Program-made: the position numbers and the translations under genes
Notes under the pieces: model-generated
Told to the model about the DNA's origin: nothing
Seen by the model: the letters and a program-made list of their open reading frames with translations, nothing else
The model's database searches: none
Shown: positions 1 through 6,438 of the stretch, piece by piece
How the letters are laid out: every line of letters starts with the position of its first letter
Numbering within the stretch: the first letter of the stretch is position 1
Source of the DNA: Alphaproteobacteria bacterium
Lineage (GTDB): Bacteria > Pseudomonadota > Alphaproteobacteria > Rhodospirillales > Rhodospirillaceae
Direction of reading: 5' to 3'
NCBI GenBank assembly: GCA_015228695.1
Contig: JADGDA010000003.1
Span: 1-27,206 of the forward strand
Length of the DNA stretch: 27,206 nucleotides

Positions 1-845
1 GGGCGGGAGTGATCATCGGCCTCGTGTTCGTGGTGGCGGGGCTCGCCTTCAAGATGGCGGCGGTTCCGTTCCACATGTGGGCCCCCGACGTGTACGAAGG
101 GGCCCCGACGCCGATGACCGCCTTCTTCGCGGTGGCGCCCAAGATGGCGGCGGTGGCGCTGTTTCTTCGCGTCGTGCAGGAACCCTTCGGGGGACTGTTC
201 GGGCAGTGGCAACAACTCGTGGTCGCGCTCTCGGTGGGCTCGATGGTGCTGGGGGCCTTTGCCGCCATCGCCCAGACCAACATCAAGCGCATGATGGCTT
301 ACAGCTCCATCGGCCACATCGGCTATGCCCTGATCGGGATGGCGGTGGGGAACGCCTCCGGGGTGCGGAGCGTGCTGATCTATATGGCCATCTATCTGGC
401 CATGAACGTCGGCGTTTTCGCGGTGATCATCTCCATGCGGCACAAGGGACGCGGCGTCGAGGACATCGACGATCTGGCCGGCCTGTCGAAGACCAATCCG
501 CTGGTGGCCCTCGCTCTGGCGATTCTGATGTTCTCCATGGCCGGAATTCCGCCCATGGCCGGTTTCCTCGGCAAGTTCTACGTCTTTATGACCGCCGTGG
601 AGGCCCACATGTACACTTTGGCGGTGATCGGCGTTCTGACCAGCGCGGTGGGGGCCTATTACTACCTGCGGATCATCAAGATCATGTATTTCGACGAACC
701 GGTGGAGGCCCTCGACAAGCCCGTCGGCACGGCGGTCAGCTTGGTTCTGGCGGGAAGCAGCGTCTTCGTCATGTTCTTTTTCCTCCATCCGGCGCCGTTG
801 ATCGCCGGAGCCGAAGCCGCGGCGGCCTCCCTTTTTGCCGGATGA
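1..845 (+). CDS. nuoN: NADH-quinone oxidoreductase subunit N (NuoN), C-terminal part
   Basis: This is an antiporter-like membrane subunit of respiratory complex I, which takes part in proton pumping in the inner membrane. The frame is open from base 3, so the 5' end lies outside the window. About 280 residues are present, against roughly 480 usual for the family. Visible family features are the conserved stretch with FKMAAVPFHMWAPDVYEG near the start, a second AVAPKMAAVALF segment with its conserved lysine, the MMAYSSIGHIGYALIG helix, and MAGIPPMAGFLGKF further on. Hydrophobic helices run through the whole piece. The stop overlaps the TTG start of birA, so the two are probably co-transcribed at the end of the nuo operon, an arrangement common in alphaproteobacteria. 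The identity is secure; only the start is missing. Confidence 0.97.
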   Translation, partial: AGVIIGLVFVVAGLAFKMAAVPFHMWAPDVYEGAPTPMTAFFAVAPKMAAVALFLRVVQEPFGGLFGQWQQLVVALSVGSMVLGAFAAIAQTNIKRMMAYSSIGHIGYALIGMAVGNASGVRSVLIYMAIYLAMNVGVFAVIISMRHKGRGVEDIDDLAGLSKTNPLVALALAILMFSMAGIPPMAGFLGKFYVFMTAVEAHMYTLAVIGVLTSAVGAYYYLRIIKIMYFDEPVEALDKPVGTAVSLVLAGSSVFVMFFFLHPAPLIAGAEAAAASLFAG

Positions 846-1653
846 GGGGAGGGGAGCGCCGGTCCTGCCGCCCGGATGGCGACTCCATCGCTTCGAAACG
901 CTCGGCAGCACCAACGATGAGGCCAGACGCCTTGCCCATGGGGGAGAGGAGGAGGTCTCCGTGGTGTGGTCCCTCGCCCAAACGGGAGGACGGGGGCGGC
1001 GGGGGCGGGTTTGGGAGAGTGCTCCGGGAAACCTGTACTGCTCGGTTCTCCTGCGGCCGGAGATGCCGCTGGGGCGGATGGCGTTGTGCAGTTTCCTCGC
1101 GGCGGTGGCTCTGGTCGACGCCGTGCGCGGGATGGGGCCGGCCCTCGACGTTCGCTGCAAGTGGCCGAACGACGTGCTGTGCGGGGGGCGCAAGATTGCG
1201 GGAATTCTGCTTGAAGCCGGAGAGGGGGCCGGGGAGGGCGGTGGAACGCGCGCGCCGTGGCTGGTGTTGGGGATGGGGGTGAACATCGCCCATGCGCCGG
1301 AAATCCCGGGCCTCCTCTACCCGGCCGGTTGTTTGAGGGAGATGGGCTGCGACGTCCCGGCGGGGGAACTCCTCGCCGCGTTGTGCGCCCGCCTCGACGA
1401 CTGGATCGGACGCTGGCGAAACGAGGGATTTGCCCCCGTGCGCGAGGCATGGCTTGAACGCGCCGCCGGAGTGGGGGCGGAGATCCGCGTGCGGCTTGAG
1501 CGGGAGACGGTGACCGGAGTATTCTCCGGCCTCGACGAGGACGGGGCCTTGCTGCTGCGGCTGGCGGATGGGGAGCGGAAACGGGTGCTGGCGGGGGATG
1601 TGTTCTTCGCCGCTTCGTTAACTTCCGGGGCTGCTCCCGAACGGAGAGGGTGA
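835..1653 (+). CDS. birA: Biotin--[acetyl-CoA-carboxylase] ligase, catalytic type without HTH
   Basis: This enzyme activates biotin as biotinyl-AMP and attaches it to the lysine of biotin carboxyl carrier proteins. The 272-residue protein has the STN motif (25-27), the biotinyl-AMP loop GRGRRGR (52-58), KWPNDVL (about 108-114), the KIAGILLE strand and the LGMGVNI segment. A small C-terminal SH3-like domain follows. There is no N-terminal winged helix, so it is the monofunctional class and not a biotin repressor. The start taken is TTG at 835, which overlaps the end of nuoN by 11 bases. The family core begins by about residue 14, so a slightly later start cannot be excluded. coaX begins two bases after the stop. 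Confidence 0.95.
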   Translation: MPDEGRGAPVLPPGWRLHRFETLGSTNDEARRLAHGGEEEVSVVWSLAQTGGRGRRGRVWESAPGNLYCSVLLRPEMPLGRMALCSFLAAVALVDAVRGMGPALDVRCKWPNDVLCGGRKIAGILLEAGEGAGEGGGTRAPWLVLGMGVNIAHAPEIPGLLYPAGCLREMGCDVPAGELLAALCARLDDWIGRWRNEGFAPVREAWLERAAGVGAEIRVRLERETVTGVFSGLDEDGALLLRLADGERKRVLAGDVFFAASLTSGAAPERRG

Positions 1654-1654
1654 C

Positions 1655-2428
1655 GTGCTACTTGCGATCGACTGCGGGAATACCAATATCGTGTTTGCGC
1701 TGTTCGACGGTGACACCGTTCGCGGCCAGTGGCGGGCGTCGTCGAAGTTGGACCGCACCGCCGACGAGGTCGGTATCTGGCTCCTGCAACTCCTGGGGAT
1801 GGAACACATCGACCGGAGCGAGGTGGATGGCGCGATCATCGCCTCGGTCGTGCCGTCTGCGGTGTTCGGGCTGAGGGGATTGTGCCGTCGTTATTTTGGG
1901 TGCGAGGCCCTGGTGGTCGGCGAACCGGAAGTCGAGTTGGGGATCAAGGTGCTGCTGGAACGGCCGAAGGAGGTCGGGGCCGACCGGTTGGTCAACGCGG
2001 TTGCCGCCCACAGGCACTATCCGGGGCCGCAGATCGTGATCGATTTCGGCACCGCCACCACCTTCGACGTCATCGACGCGGAAGGAAATTACTGCGGCGG
2101 GGCAATCGCGCCGGGGATCAATCTGTCCCTTTCCGCATTGCACATGGCGGCGGCGCAGCTTCCGTTGGTGGCGATCGCGAAACCGGGGCGCGTCATCGGC
2201 ACATCGACGGTCGAGGCGATGCGGTCGGGTATTTTTTGGGGGTATGTGGGCGTGATCGAAAGTCTTGTCCGGCGCACCGAGGCCGAGTTCGGCGCGACGA
2301 TGACCGTGATCGGAACCGGTGGACTCGCGTCCCTGTTCGCCGAGGCGACGGACGTGATCCAGCATCATGATCCGGACCTGACGATACGCGGGCTGCTGGA
2401 AATCCATCGCCAGAACGTCACGCCATGA
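1655..2428 (+). CDS. coaX: Type III pantothenate kinase
   Basis: This cytoplasmic enzyme phosphorylates pantothenate, the first step of coenzyme A synthesis. The 257-residue length is normal for the family. It shows the N-terminal phosphate-binding motif DCGNTN (6-11), GADR (108-111), and the second ATPase-fold motif DFGTATTFD (130-138), followed by GGAIAPG and GTGG. These belong to the ASKHA fold of CoaX, not to CoaA or CoaW. The start is GTG at 1655, directly after the birA stop, and the first residues MLLAIDCGNTN fit the family. Its last bases overlap rnj by four (ATGA), which suggests translational coupling. The birA-coaX-rnj order is widespread in alphaproteobacteria. Confidence 0.97.
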   Translation: MLLAIDCGNTNIVFALFDGDTVRGQWRASSKLDRTADEVGIWLLQLLGMEHIDRSEVDGAIIASVVPSAVFGLRGLCRRYFGCEALVVGEPEVELGIKVLLERPKEVGADRLVNAVAAHRHYPGPQIVIDFGTATTFDVIDAEGNYCGGAIAPGINLSLSALHMAAAQLPLVAIAKPGRVIGTSTVEAMRSGIFWGYVGVIESLVRRTEAEFGATMTVIGTGGLASLFAEATDVIQHHDPDLTIRGLLEIHRQNVTP

Positions 2429-4089
2429 TCGACGATATCCCGACTCCCCGGAAAGAGCTTCTGTTCATCCCCCTCGGCGGCGCGGGGGAGATCGGGATGA
2501 ACTTCTATCTCTACGGCTGCTCCGGGAAGTGGCTGGCCGTTGACCTGGGGATCACCTTCGGGGACGACTCCATGCCGTTCATCGACGTGATGATGCCCGA
2601 TCCCACCTTTATCGAGGCGAAAAAGAGCGACTTGGCCGGTCTGGTGATCACCCATGGCCACGAGGATCACCTGGGGGCCGTGGCGCACCTCTGGCCCCGT
2701 CTCGGCTGTCCGGTGTATGCGACTCCATTCGCGGCGGAGCTTCTTCGGGGCAAGCTGGAGGAGGCGGGGCTGCTGGGACGGGTGCCGTTACGGGAGGTGC
2801 CCCAGGGGGCGAAGTTCGACGTCGGTCCCTTCGCCATCGAACTGATCACCATGACTCATTCCATTCCCGAGCCCAATGCGGTGGTCATCCGCACCCCGCT
2901 GGGCACGGTTCTGCACACCGGCGACTGGAAATTCGATTCGGACCCGTTGCTTGGCCCCCTTTCCGACACCGAGGCGCTGAGGCGTATCGGGGACGAGGGG
3001 GTGCTCGCCATGGTCGGCGATTCCACCAACGCGATGGTGACGGGGGCTTCGGGGTCCGAGGGCGAAGTGCGTTCCAGCCTCATCGAACTGTTTTCGACGT
3101 TCACGGGGCGGATCGCGGTGGCCTGCTTTGCCTCCAACGTGGCCCGTCTTGAAAGCATAGCCGTGGCCGCCGCCGCCAACGGCCGCCGGGTGGCGCTGGT
3201 CGGACGGTCCATGAAACGGATCGCCGAGGCGGCCCGGCGTTGCGGATACCTGACCGAGGCCCCGCCGCTTTTGAGCGAGGACGAGGTCCGGAGATCGCCC
3301 CGGGACGAAGTCCTCTACATCTGTACCGGAAGCCAGGGCGAGCCCCGTTCGGCTCTGGCCCGGATCGCCGGCGAGGGGTATCCCGGGGTGGAGTTGGAAC
3401 GGGGCGACGTGGTGATCTTCTCCTCCCGCGTCATTCCCGGCAACGAGCGGGCGATCCACCGCCTCCAGAACCAGCTAACCCGGCTTGGCGTGCGGGTGGT
3501 GAACGACCGGGACCACTTCATCCACGTTTCCGGCCATCCGGCCCGCGAAGAGCTGACGTCGATGTACGGGCTGGTCCGCCCACGGATCGCCATCCCCATC
3601 CACGGTGAAATGCGGCATCTGGCCGCCCACGCGGCGCTTGCGGAATCGTGCGGGGTCAAACAGGCTCTGGTGACCGAGGACGGCGGCGTCGTGCGCTTGG
3701 CTCCGGGGAAGGCGGAACTGATCGGCATGGTGCAAACCGGTCGTTTGGCGATGGACGGACCCCGCATCGTTTCCCTCGATTCGGAATTGTTGCGGAGCCG
3801 GAAAAGGACCATGTTCAACGGGGTGGTGCTGCTCACCCTGGTGGTGGACCGCCTCGGCCATCTGGTCGCGGACCCGCAGTTGAGCGCGCCCGGCATCTTC
3901 GATCCGGCGAACGAAAACGATGGCGTCGGGGTGGTCAAGGCCGTCCGCGCGGCCGTTTCCCGCCTGTCGGCGTCGGACCGGCGGGATGACGAGCTGATGC
4001 GGGAGACGGTACGGCTTGCGGTCCGCCGCAGCTTGAAGGAAAGTCACGGCAAGAAACCGACGACCGACGTGCATCTGGTAAGAGTTTGA
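2425..4089 (+). CDS. rnj: Ribonuclease J
   Basis: This is a metallo-beta-lactamase/beta-CASP ribonuclease with 5'-3' exonuclease and endonuclease activity, used in rRNA maturation and mRNA turnover. In 554 residues the full zinc site is visible: HGHEDH at 77-82, the MTHSIPE histidine, HTGDWKFD with its aspartate, and later SGHP and IPIHGE. The beta-CASP segment includes GDSTNA and CTGSQGEP, both typical of RNase J. The start is ATG within the ATGA overlap with coaX. The C-terminal domain runs to the usual length. Alphaproteobacteria often carry RNase J alongside RNase E, so its presence here is expected. Confidence 0.97.
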   Translation: MIDDIPTPRKELLFIPLGGAGEIGMNFYLYGCSGKWLAVDLGITFGDDSMPFIDVMMPDPTFIEAKKSDLAGLVITHGHEDHLGAVAHLWPRLGCPVYATPFAAELLRGKLEEAGLLGRVPLREVPQGAKFDVGPFAIELITMTHSIPEPNAVVIRTPLGTVLHTGDWKFDSDPLLGPLSDTEALRRIGDEGVLAMVGDSTNAMVTGASGSEGEVRSSLIELFSTFTGRIAVACFASNVARLESIAVAAAANGRRVALVGRSMKRIAEAARRCGYLTEAPPLLSEDEVRRSPRDEVLYICTGSQGEPRSALARIAGEGYPGVELERGDVVIFSSRVIPGNERAIHRLQNQLTRLGVRVVNDRDHFIHVSGHPAREELTSMYGLVRPRIAIPIHGEMRHLAAHAALAESCGVKQALVTEDGGVVRLAPGKAELIGMVQTGRLAMDGPRIVSLDSELLRSRKRTMFNGVVLLTLVVDRLGHLVADPQLSAPGIFDPANENDGVGVVKAVRAAVSRLSASDRRDDELMRETVRLAVRRSLKESHGKKPTTDVHLVRV

Positions 4090-4118
4090 AATCCAAAAAC
4101 CAAGGGGAGGAAAAAAAC

Positions 4119-4517
4119 ATGATCGGGAAGTTGAACCATGTGGCCATCGCGGTGCCGAATCTGGAAGCGGCCGCGGCTCTTTATCGCGGCGCCCTTGGCG
4201 CCAAGGTTTCCGAGCCCCTGCCGCAGCCGGAACACGGCGTGACGGTCATCTTCGTGGAACTCGACAACACCAAGGTCGAACTGCTGCACCCGCTGGGGGA
4301 AAAGTCGCCGATCGCGGGCTTTCTGGAGAAGAACCCGAGCGGCGGTATCCACCATATCTGCTACGAGGTTCCCGACATCAACGCCGCGGCGGAGCGCATG
4401 CGGGCGGAGGGAAAGAAAATTCTCGGCGACATCAAGATCGGAGCCCACGGCAAGCCGGTGATCTTCATGCACCCGAAGGATTTCAACGGGACCCTGGTCG
4501 AACTCGAACAGAAGTGA
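4119..4517 (+). CDS. mce: Methylmalonyl-CoA epimerase
   Basis: This enzyme interconverts (2R)- and (2S)-methylmalonyl-CoA, linking propionyl-CoA metabolism to succinyl-CoA. The 132-residue protein has the two beta-alpha-beta-beta-beta units of the VOC/glyoxalase superfamily. The metal ligands fall in NHVAIAV near the N-terminus, VELLHP in the middle, GIHHICYEV, and the C-terminal GTLVELEQ. The ATG at 4119 was chosen over an in-frame TTG at 4086 because a strong Shine-Dalgarno (GGGGAGG) lies just before it and because family members begin MIGKLNHVAIAV. Its stop overlaps the GTG of tag. In many relatives mce is followed by a DUF1467 gene and proS; here it is not. Confidence 0.96.
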   Translation: MIGKLNHVAIAVPNLEAAAALYRGALGAKVSEPLPQPEHGVTVIFVELDNTKVELLHPLGEKSPIAGFLEKNPSGGIHHICYEVPDINAAAERMRAEGKKILGDIKIGAHGKPVIFMHPKDFNGTLVELEQK

Positions 4518-5065
4518 ACTGGTACTGCGACGCGGCCCCCGGAAACCCGTTTCACGCGCCCTATCACGATGGGGAGTATGGGTTTCCGGTGGACGACGAC
4601 GTGGTGTTGTTCGAACGGCTGTGCCTGGAAATCTTCCAGGCCGGCCTGTCCTGGTTGATCGTGCTGAAGCGGCGTGAATCCCTGCGCGCCGCGTTCGCCG
4701 GGTTCGATCCCGCGCGGGTCGCCCTTTTCGGAGAAGAGGAGCGGCAAAGGCTCCTCGGCGATCCCGCCGTCATCCGCAACCGGAGAAAAATCGACGCCGT
4801 CATCGGGAATGCCCGCCGCGTCCAGGCGTTGCGGGGCGGGCATGGCTCGTTCGCGGGGTGGCTCGAATCCCGGCGGCTCGACGGAGAGGCGCCGAGAACC
4901 AAGGAATCCTGGGTCGCCCTGTTCCGGTCCACCTTCCTGTTCATGGGGCCGGAACTGGTCAACGAGTTTCTCATGAGCATCGGCATCCTGCCGGGCGCCC
5001 ATCGGGAGGACTGTCCGGTGTTCGGGAGAATCGCCAAGCTCTCCCCGCCGTGGATGCGCGAATGA
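4514..5065 (+). CDS. tag: DNA-3-methyladenine glycosylase I
   Basis: This enzyme removes 3-methyladenine from alkylated DNA to start base excision repair. The 183-residue protein has AYHDGEYG-type spacing near the N-terminus, the CLEIFQAGLSW motif with the presumed catalytic glutamate E39, and IRNRRKIDAVIGNA. The zinc-snap ligands of the E. coli enzyme are matched by C5, H18, H163 and C167, with the correct HxxxC spacing at the C-terminus. The start is GTG at 4514, inside a GTGA overlap with the mce stop, so it probably shares that transcript. The stop lies inside a short direct repeat. The 370 bases that follow are non-coding, so tag appears to end the operon. Confidence 0.95.
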   Translation: MNWYCDAAPGNPFHAPYHDGEYGFPVDDDVVLFERLCLEIFQAGLSWLIVLKRRESLRAAFAGFDPARVALFGEEERQRLLGDPAVIRNRRKIDAVIGNARRVQALRGGHGSFAGWLESRRLDGEAPRTKESWVALFRSTFLFMGPELVNEFLMSIGILPGAHREDCPVFGRIAKLSPPWMRE

Positions 5066-5080
5066 CCCCCGTGAATGACC
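5060..5080 (+). repeat. Direct repeat duplicating the tag stop region
   Basis: GAATGACC occurs at 5060-5067 and again at 5073-5080, a period of 13. The first copy contains the tag stop codon. Two other gene ends in this window show the same kind of duplication. Confidence 0.55.
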
Positions 5081-5097
5081 AGGGCTCCGAACCCAGG

Positions 5098-5113
5098 TTA
5101 ACAAAAAGTTAAC
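5098..5113 (+). promoter_or_regulatory. CtrA-type box in the left arm
   Basis: TTAA-CAAAAAG-TTAA-C is an exact match to the alphaproteobacterial CtrA full site TTAA-N7-TTAA with the preferred trailing C. TTAA is rare in DNA this GC-rich. The box lies between tag and the hemerythrin operon, about 320 bases before the hemerythrin start, so direct control from here is uncertain. It also forms part of an inverted repeat. Confidence 0.5.
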
Positions 5114-5284
5114 TTGCGTGGGGCCGTCGCCTTCCAACTTCCCCCAAAGCCGTCATGGCCGTGCTCGTCACGGCCATCCACGCCTCGCCGTCTGGTCCGA
5201 GCCAGAAGGAGGCCCGTGGATACGCGGGTCAAGCCCGCGCACGACGACCTTTGGCTGTGACGCGGAGCCTTGAAGCCGCAAAAA

Positions 5285-5300
5285 TTAACTTTTCGTTAAC
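5285..5300 (+). promoter_or_regulatory. CtrA-type box in the right arm, upstream of the hemerythrin operon
   Basis: TTAA-CTTTTCG-TTAA-C is a second perfect TTAA-N7-TTAA-C site, about 135 bases before the hemerythrin start. A GANTC sequence (GATTC, 5304-5308), the target of CcrM methylation in cell-cycle-regulated alphaproteobacteria, follows within four bases. In the Rhodospirillales CtrA mainly controls motility and signalling genes, which suits the operon downstream. No strong -10 hexamer was seen at the expected distance. Confidence 0.55.
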
Positions 5301-5434
5301 CTGGATTCGTTGCCCCGGAGTGTTCATCGAGCTTCTTGCCCCGGAAATAAAACGGATGTAGGCTTTTGGGCTTGCCTGGGTTTGCCGCGCCCTTGGGGTG
5401 GGTGGTCTTGTCGGTGTGCTGGGGAGAGGCCGCG

Positions 5435-5929
5435 ATGCCGGTGTTGGAATGGAGCCCGTCCTTGAGCGTCGGCGTCGCGTCGATCGACTCCGACCATCAG
5501 TTGCTCTTCTCTCTGATCGCGGATGTGGACCGCGCCGTGCAGGAGAAAGAAGAAACCTCGGTTATCGGCAGTCTTCTGCGCAGCTTGGCGGACTACACCG
5601 ACTACCACTTCGCCCGCGAGGAGCGGATCATGGAGGTCTGCGCCGATCCGGCCCTCGCGAACCACAAGGAATACCACGACCGTCTGCGGGCCGAGGTGGG
5701 GGACGTCAGCCACCACTATGCGGACGATCCGGACGGCGTCGATTTTGATCACTTCCGCGGTATGATGCGCGAGTGGTGGGTCGACCACATCCTGCGCGTG
5801 GACGTCATGATGAAGCCCTTCGTTCTCGCCAACGCCGACAAGGTCGCCGCGATCGGGGAAATGCCCCTGGTCGATCTTTCCGGGATAGAGGAGGATGCGC
5901 TGAGCGAGGACCTGGAATGGCAAATCTAG
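5435..5929 (+). CDS. Bacteriohemerythrin
   Basis: This is a small non-heme diiron O2-binding protein of 164 residues. All seven iron ligands of the hemerythrin fold are visible: H21 (DSDHQ), H58 and E62 (HFAREE), H77 and H81 (HKEYH), and H118 and D123 (HILRVD). The opening MPVLEWSPSLSVGVASID is typical of bacteriohemerythrins. ATG 5435 was chosen because GGGGAGAGG precedes it and because an upstream in-frame start at 5366 would add 23 residues unlike the family. A tail of about 30 residues follows the helical bundle. Its end overlaps the next gene, so it is the first gene of a three-gene operon. The role could be O2 delivery, storage or sensing; given the neighbours, sensing is favoured by inference. 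Confidence 0.93.
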   Translation: MPVLEWSPSLSVGVASIDSDHQLLFSLIADVDRAVQEKEETSVIGSLLRSLADYTDYHFAREERIMEVCADPALANHKEYHDRLRAEVGDVSHHYADDPDGVDFDHFRGMMREWWVDHILRVDVMMKPFVLANADKVAAIGEMPLVDLSGIEEDALSEDLEWQI

Positions 5930-6438
5930 ACTGGAGAAATCTGAATGTCATTTTGGTCGAGGACAACCGTTACATGGGAGTCCTGATGCAGGCCATCCTG
6001 CGCAGCGCCGGAGTGCGCAACACCCGCATCCTCACCGATGGAGCTTCCGCCCTGGAGGAACTCAAGGTTTACAGGGCCGATCTCGCGCTGGTGGACGTCG
6101 TGATGGACGGCCTCGATGGTCTTGAGTTCGCCAAGATCGTGCGCAACGACAAAAAAAGCGAAGACCCGTTCCTGCCGATCATCCTGGTTTCGGCCTATAA
6201 CGACGTGAAGACCATCCGCGCCGCCATCGACGCCGGAGCCAATGATTTCATCGCCAAGCCGCTGGTTCCCGCGACCTTGCTGACCCGGGTCGCCCGCGCC
6301 CTGCTGGCGCCGCGCCCCTTCGTGCGGACGAGGGCTTTTTTTGGTCCCAACCGCCGCCGGACCCGGACCCCCCTTTACCGGGGGGAGGAGCGCAGGACCC
6401 AGGAAGAACAGGACGCCAGCGCCGGGCACGTCCATTGA
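5917..6438 (+). CDS. Single-domain response regulator (CheY-like) with basic tail
   Basis: The 173-residue protein is a receiver domain with no output domain. The acidic pair E15/D16, the phosphoacceptor D60 (ALVDVVMD), the switch residue S92 and K114 (IAKPL) are all in place. After about residue 130 comes a disordered, basic tail with GPNRRR and a later GEERR. Similar arginine-rich tails occur in a family of small alphaproteobacterial receivers, and their function is not clear to me. The start is ATG 5917, 13 bases inside the end of the hemerythrin gene. Its stop overlaps the TTG of the GGDEF gene. The partner kinase is not encoded here. It may relay a signal to or from the adjoining diguanylate cyclase or a motor protein. 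Confidence 0.93.
   Translation: MANLDWRNLNVILVEDNRYMGVLMQAILRSAGVRNTRILTDGASALEELKVYRADLALVDVVMDGLDGLEFAKIVRNDKKSEDPFLPIILVSAYNDVKTIRAAIDAGANDFIAKPLVPATLLTRVARALLAPRPFVRTRAFFGPNRRRTRTPLYRGEERRTQEEQDASAGHVH

Larger units (their letters stand above)
5088..5309. repeat. 222-bp near-palindromic (MITE-like) intergenic element
   Basis: The outer arms, 5088-5115 and 5282-5309, are inverted copies that match at 25 of 28 positions by eye. Inside them, 5151-5182 and 5215-5246 form a second inverted pair; each begins or ends with CGTC/GACG and with a CCACG or CGTGG edge. Between these, TCTGG at 5191 pairs with CCAGA ending at 5206. The flanks CCCAAAGC and CTTTGGC also pair, so the whole unit could fold into one long interrupted hairpin. 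The inner pair resembles palindromes dispersed in alphaproteobacterial genomes. There is no transposase or convincing open frame, and no clear target duplication was seen. It could be a non-autonomous mobile element, a REP/BIME-like repeat or a structured regulatory region. Confidence 0.7.

Noticed and set aside
5296..5320. Sigma-54 type promoter (TGG...TTGC) before the hemerythrin gene
   Set aside because: The distance between the GG and GC elements is 7 bases, not the required 10.
5155..5361. Open frame of 68 codons across the repeat element
   Set aside because: It runs through the inverted repeats, its peptide follows the palindrome and not any protein pattern, and it has no ribosome binding site.
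5366..5434. Upstream in-frame start for the hemerythrin
   Set aside because: The added 23 residues do not fit bacteriohemerythrins, while ATG 5435 has a Shine-Dalgarno and the family N-terminus.
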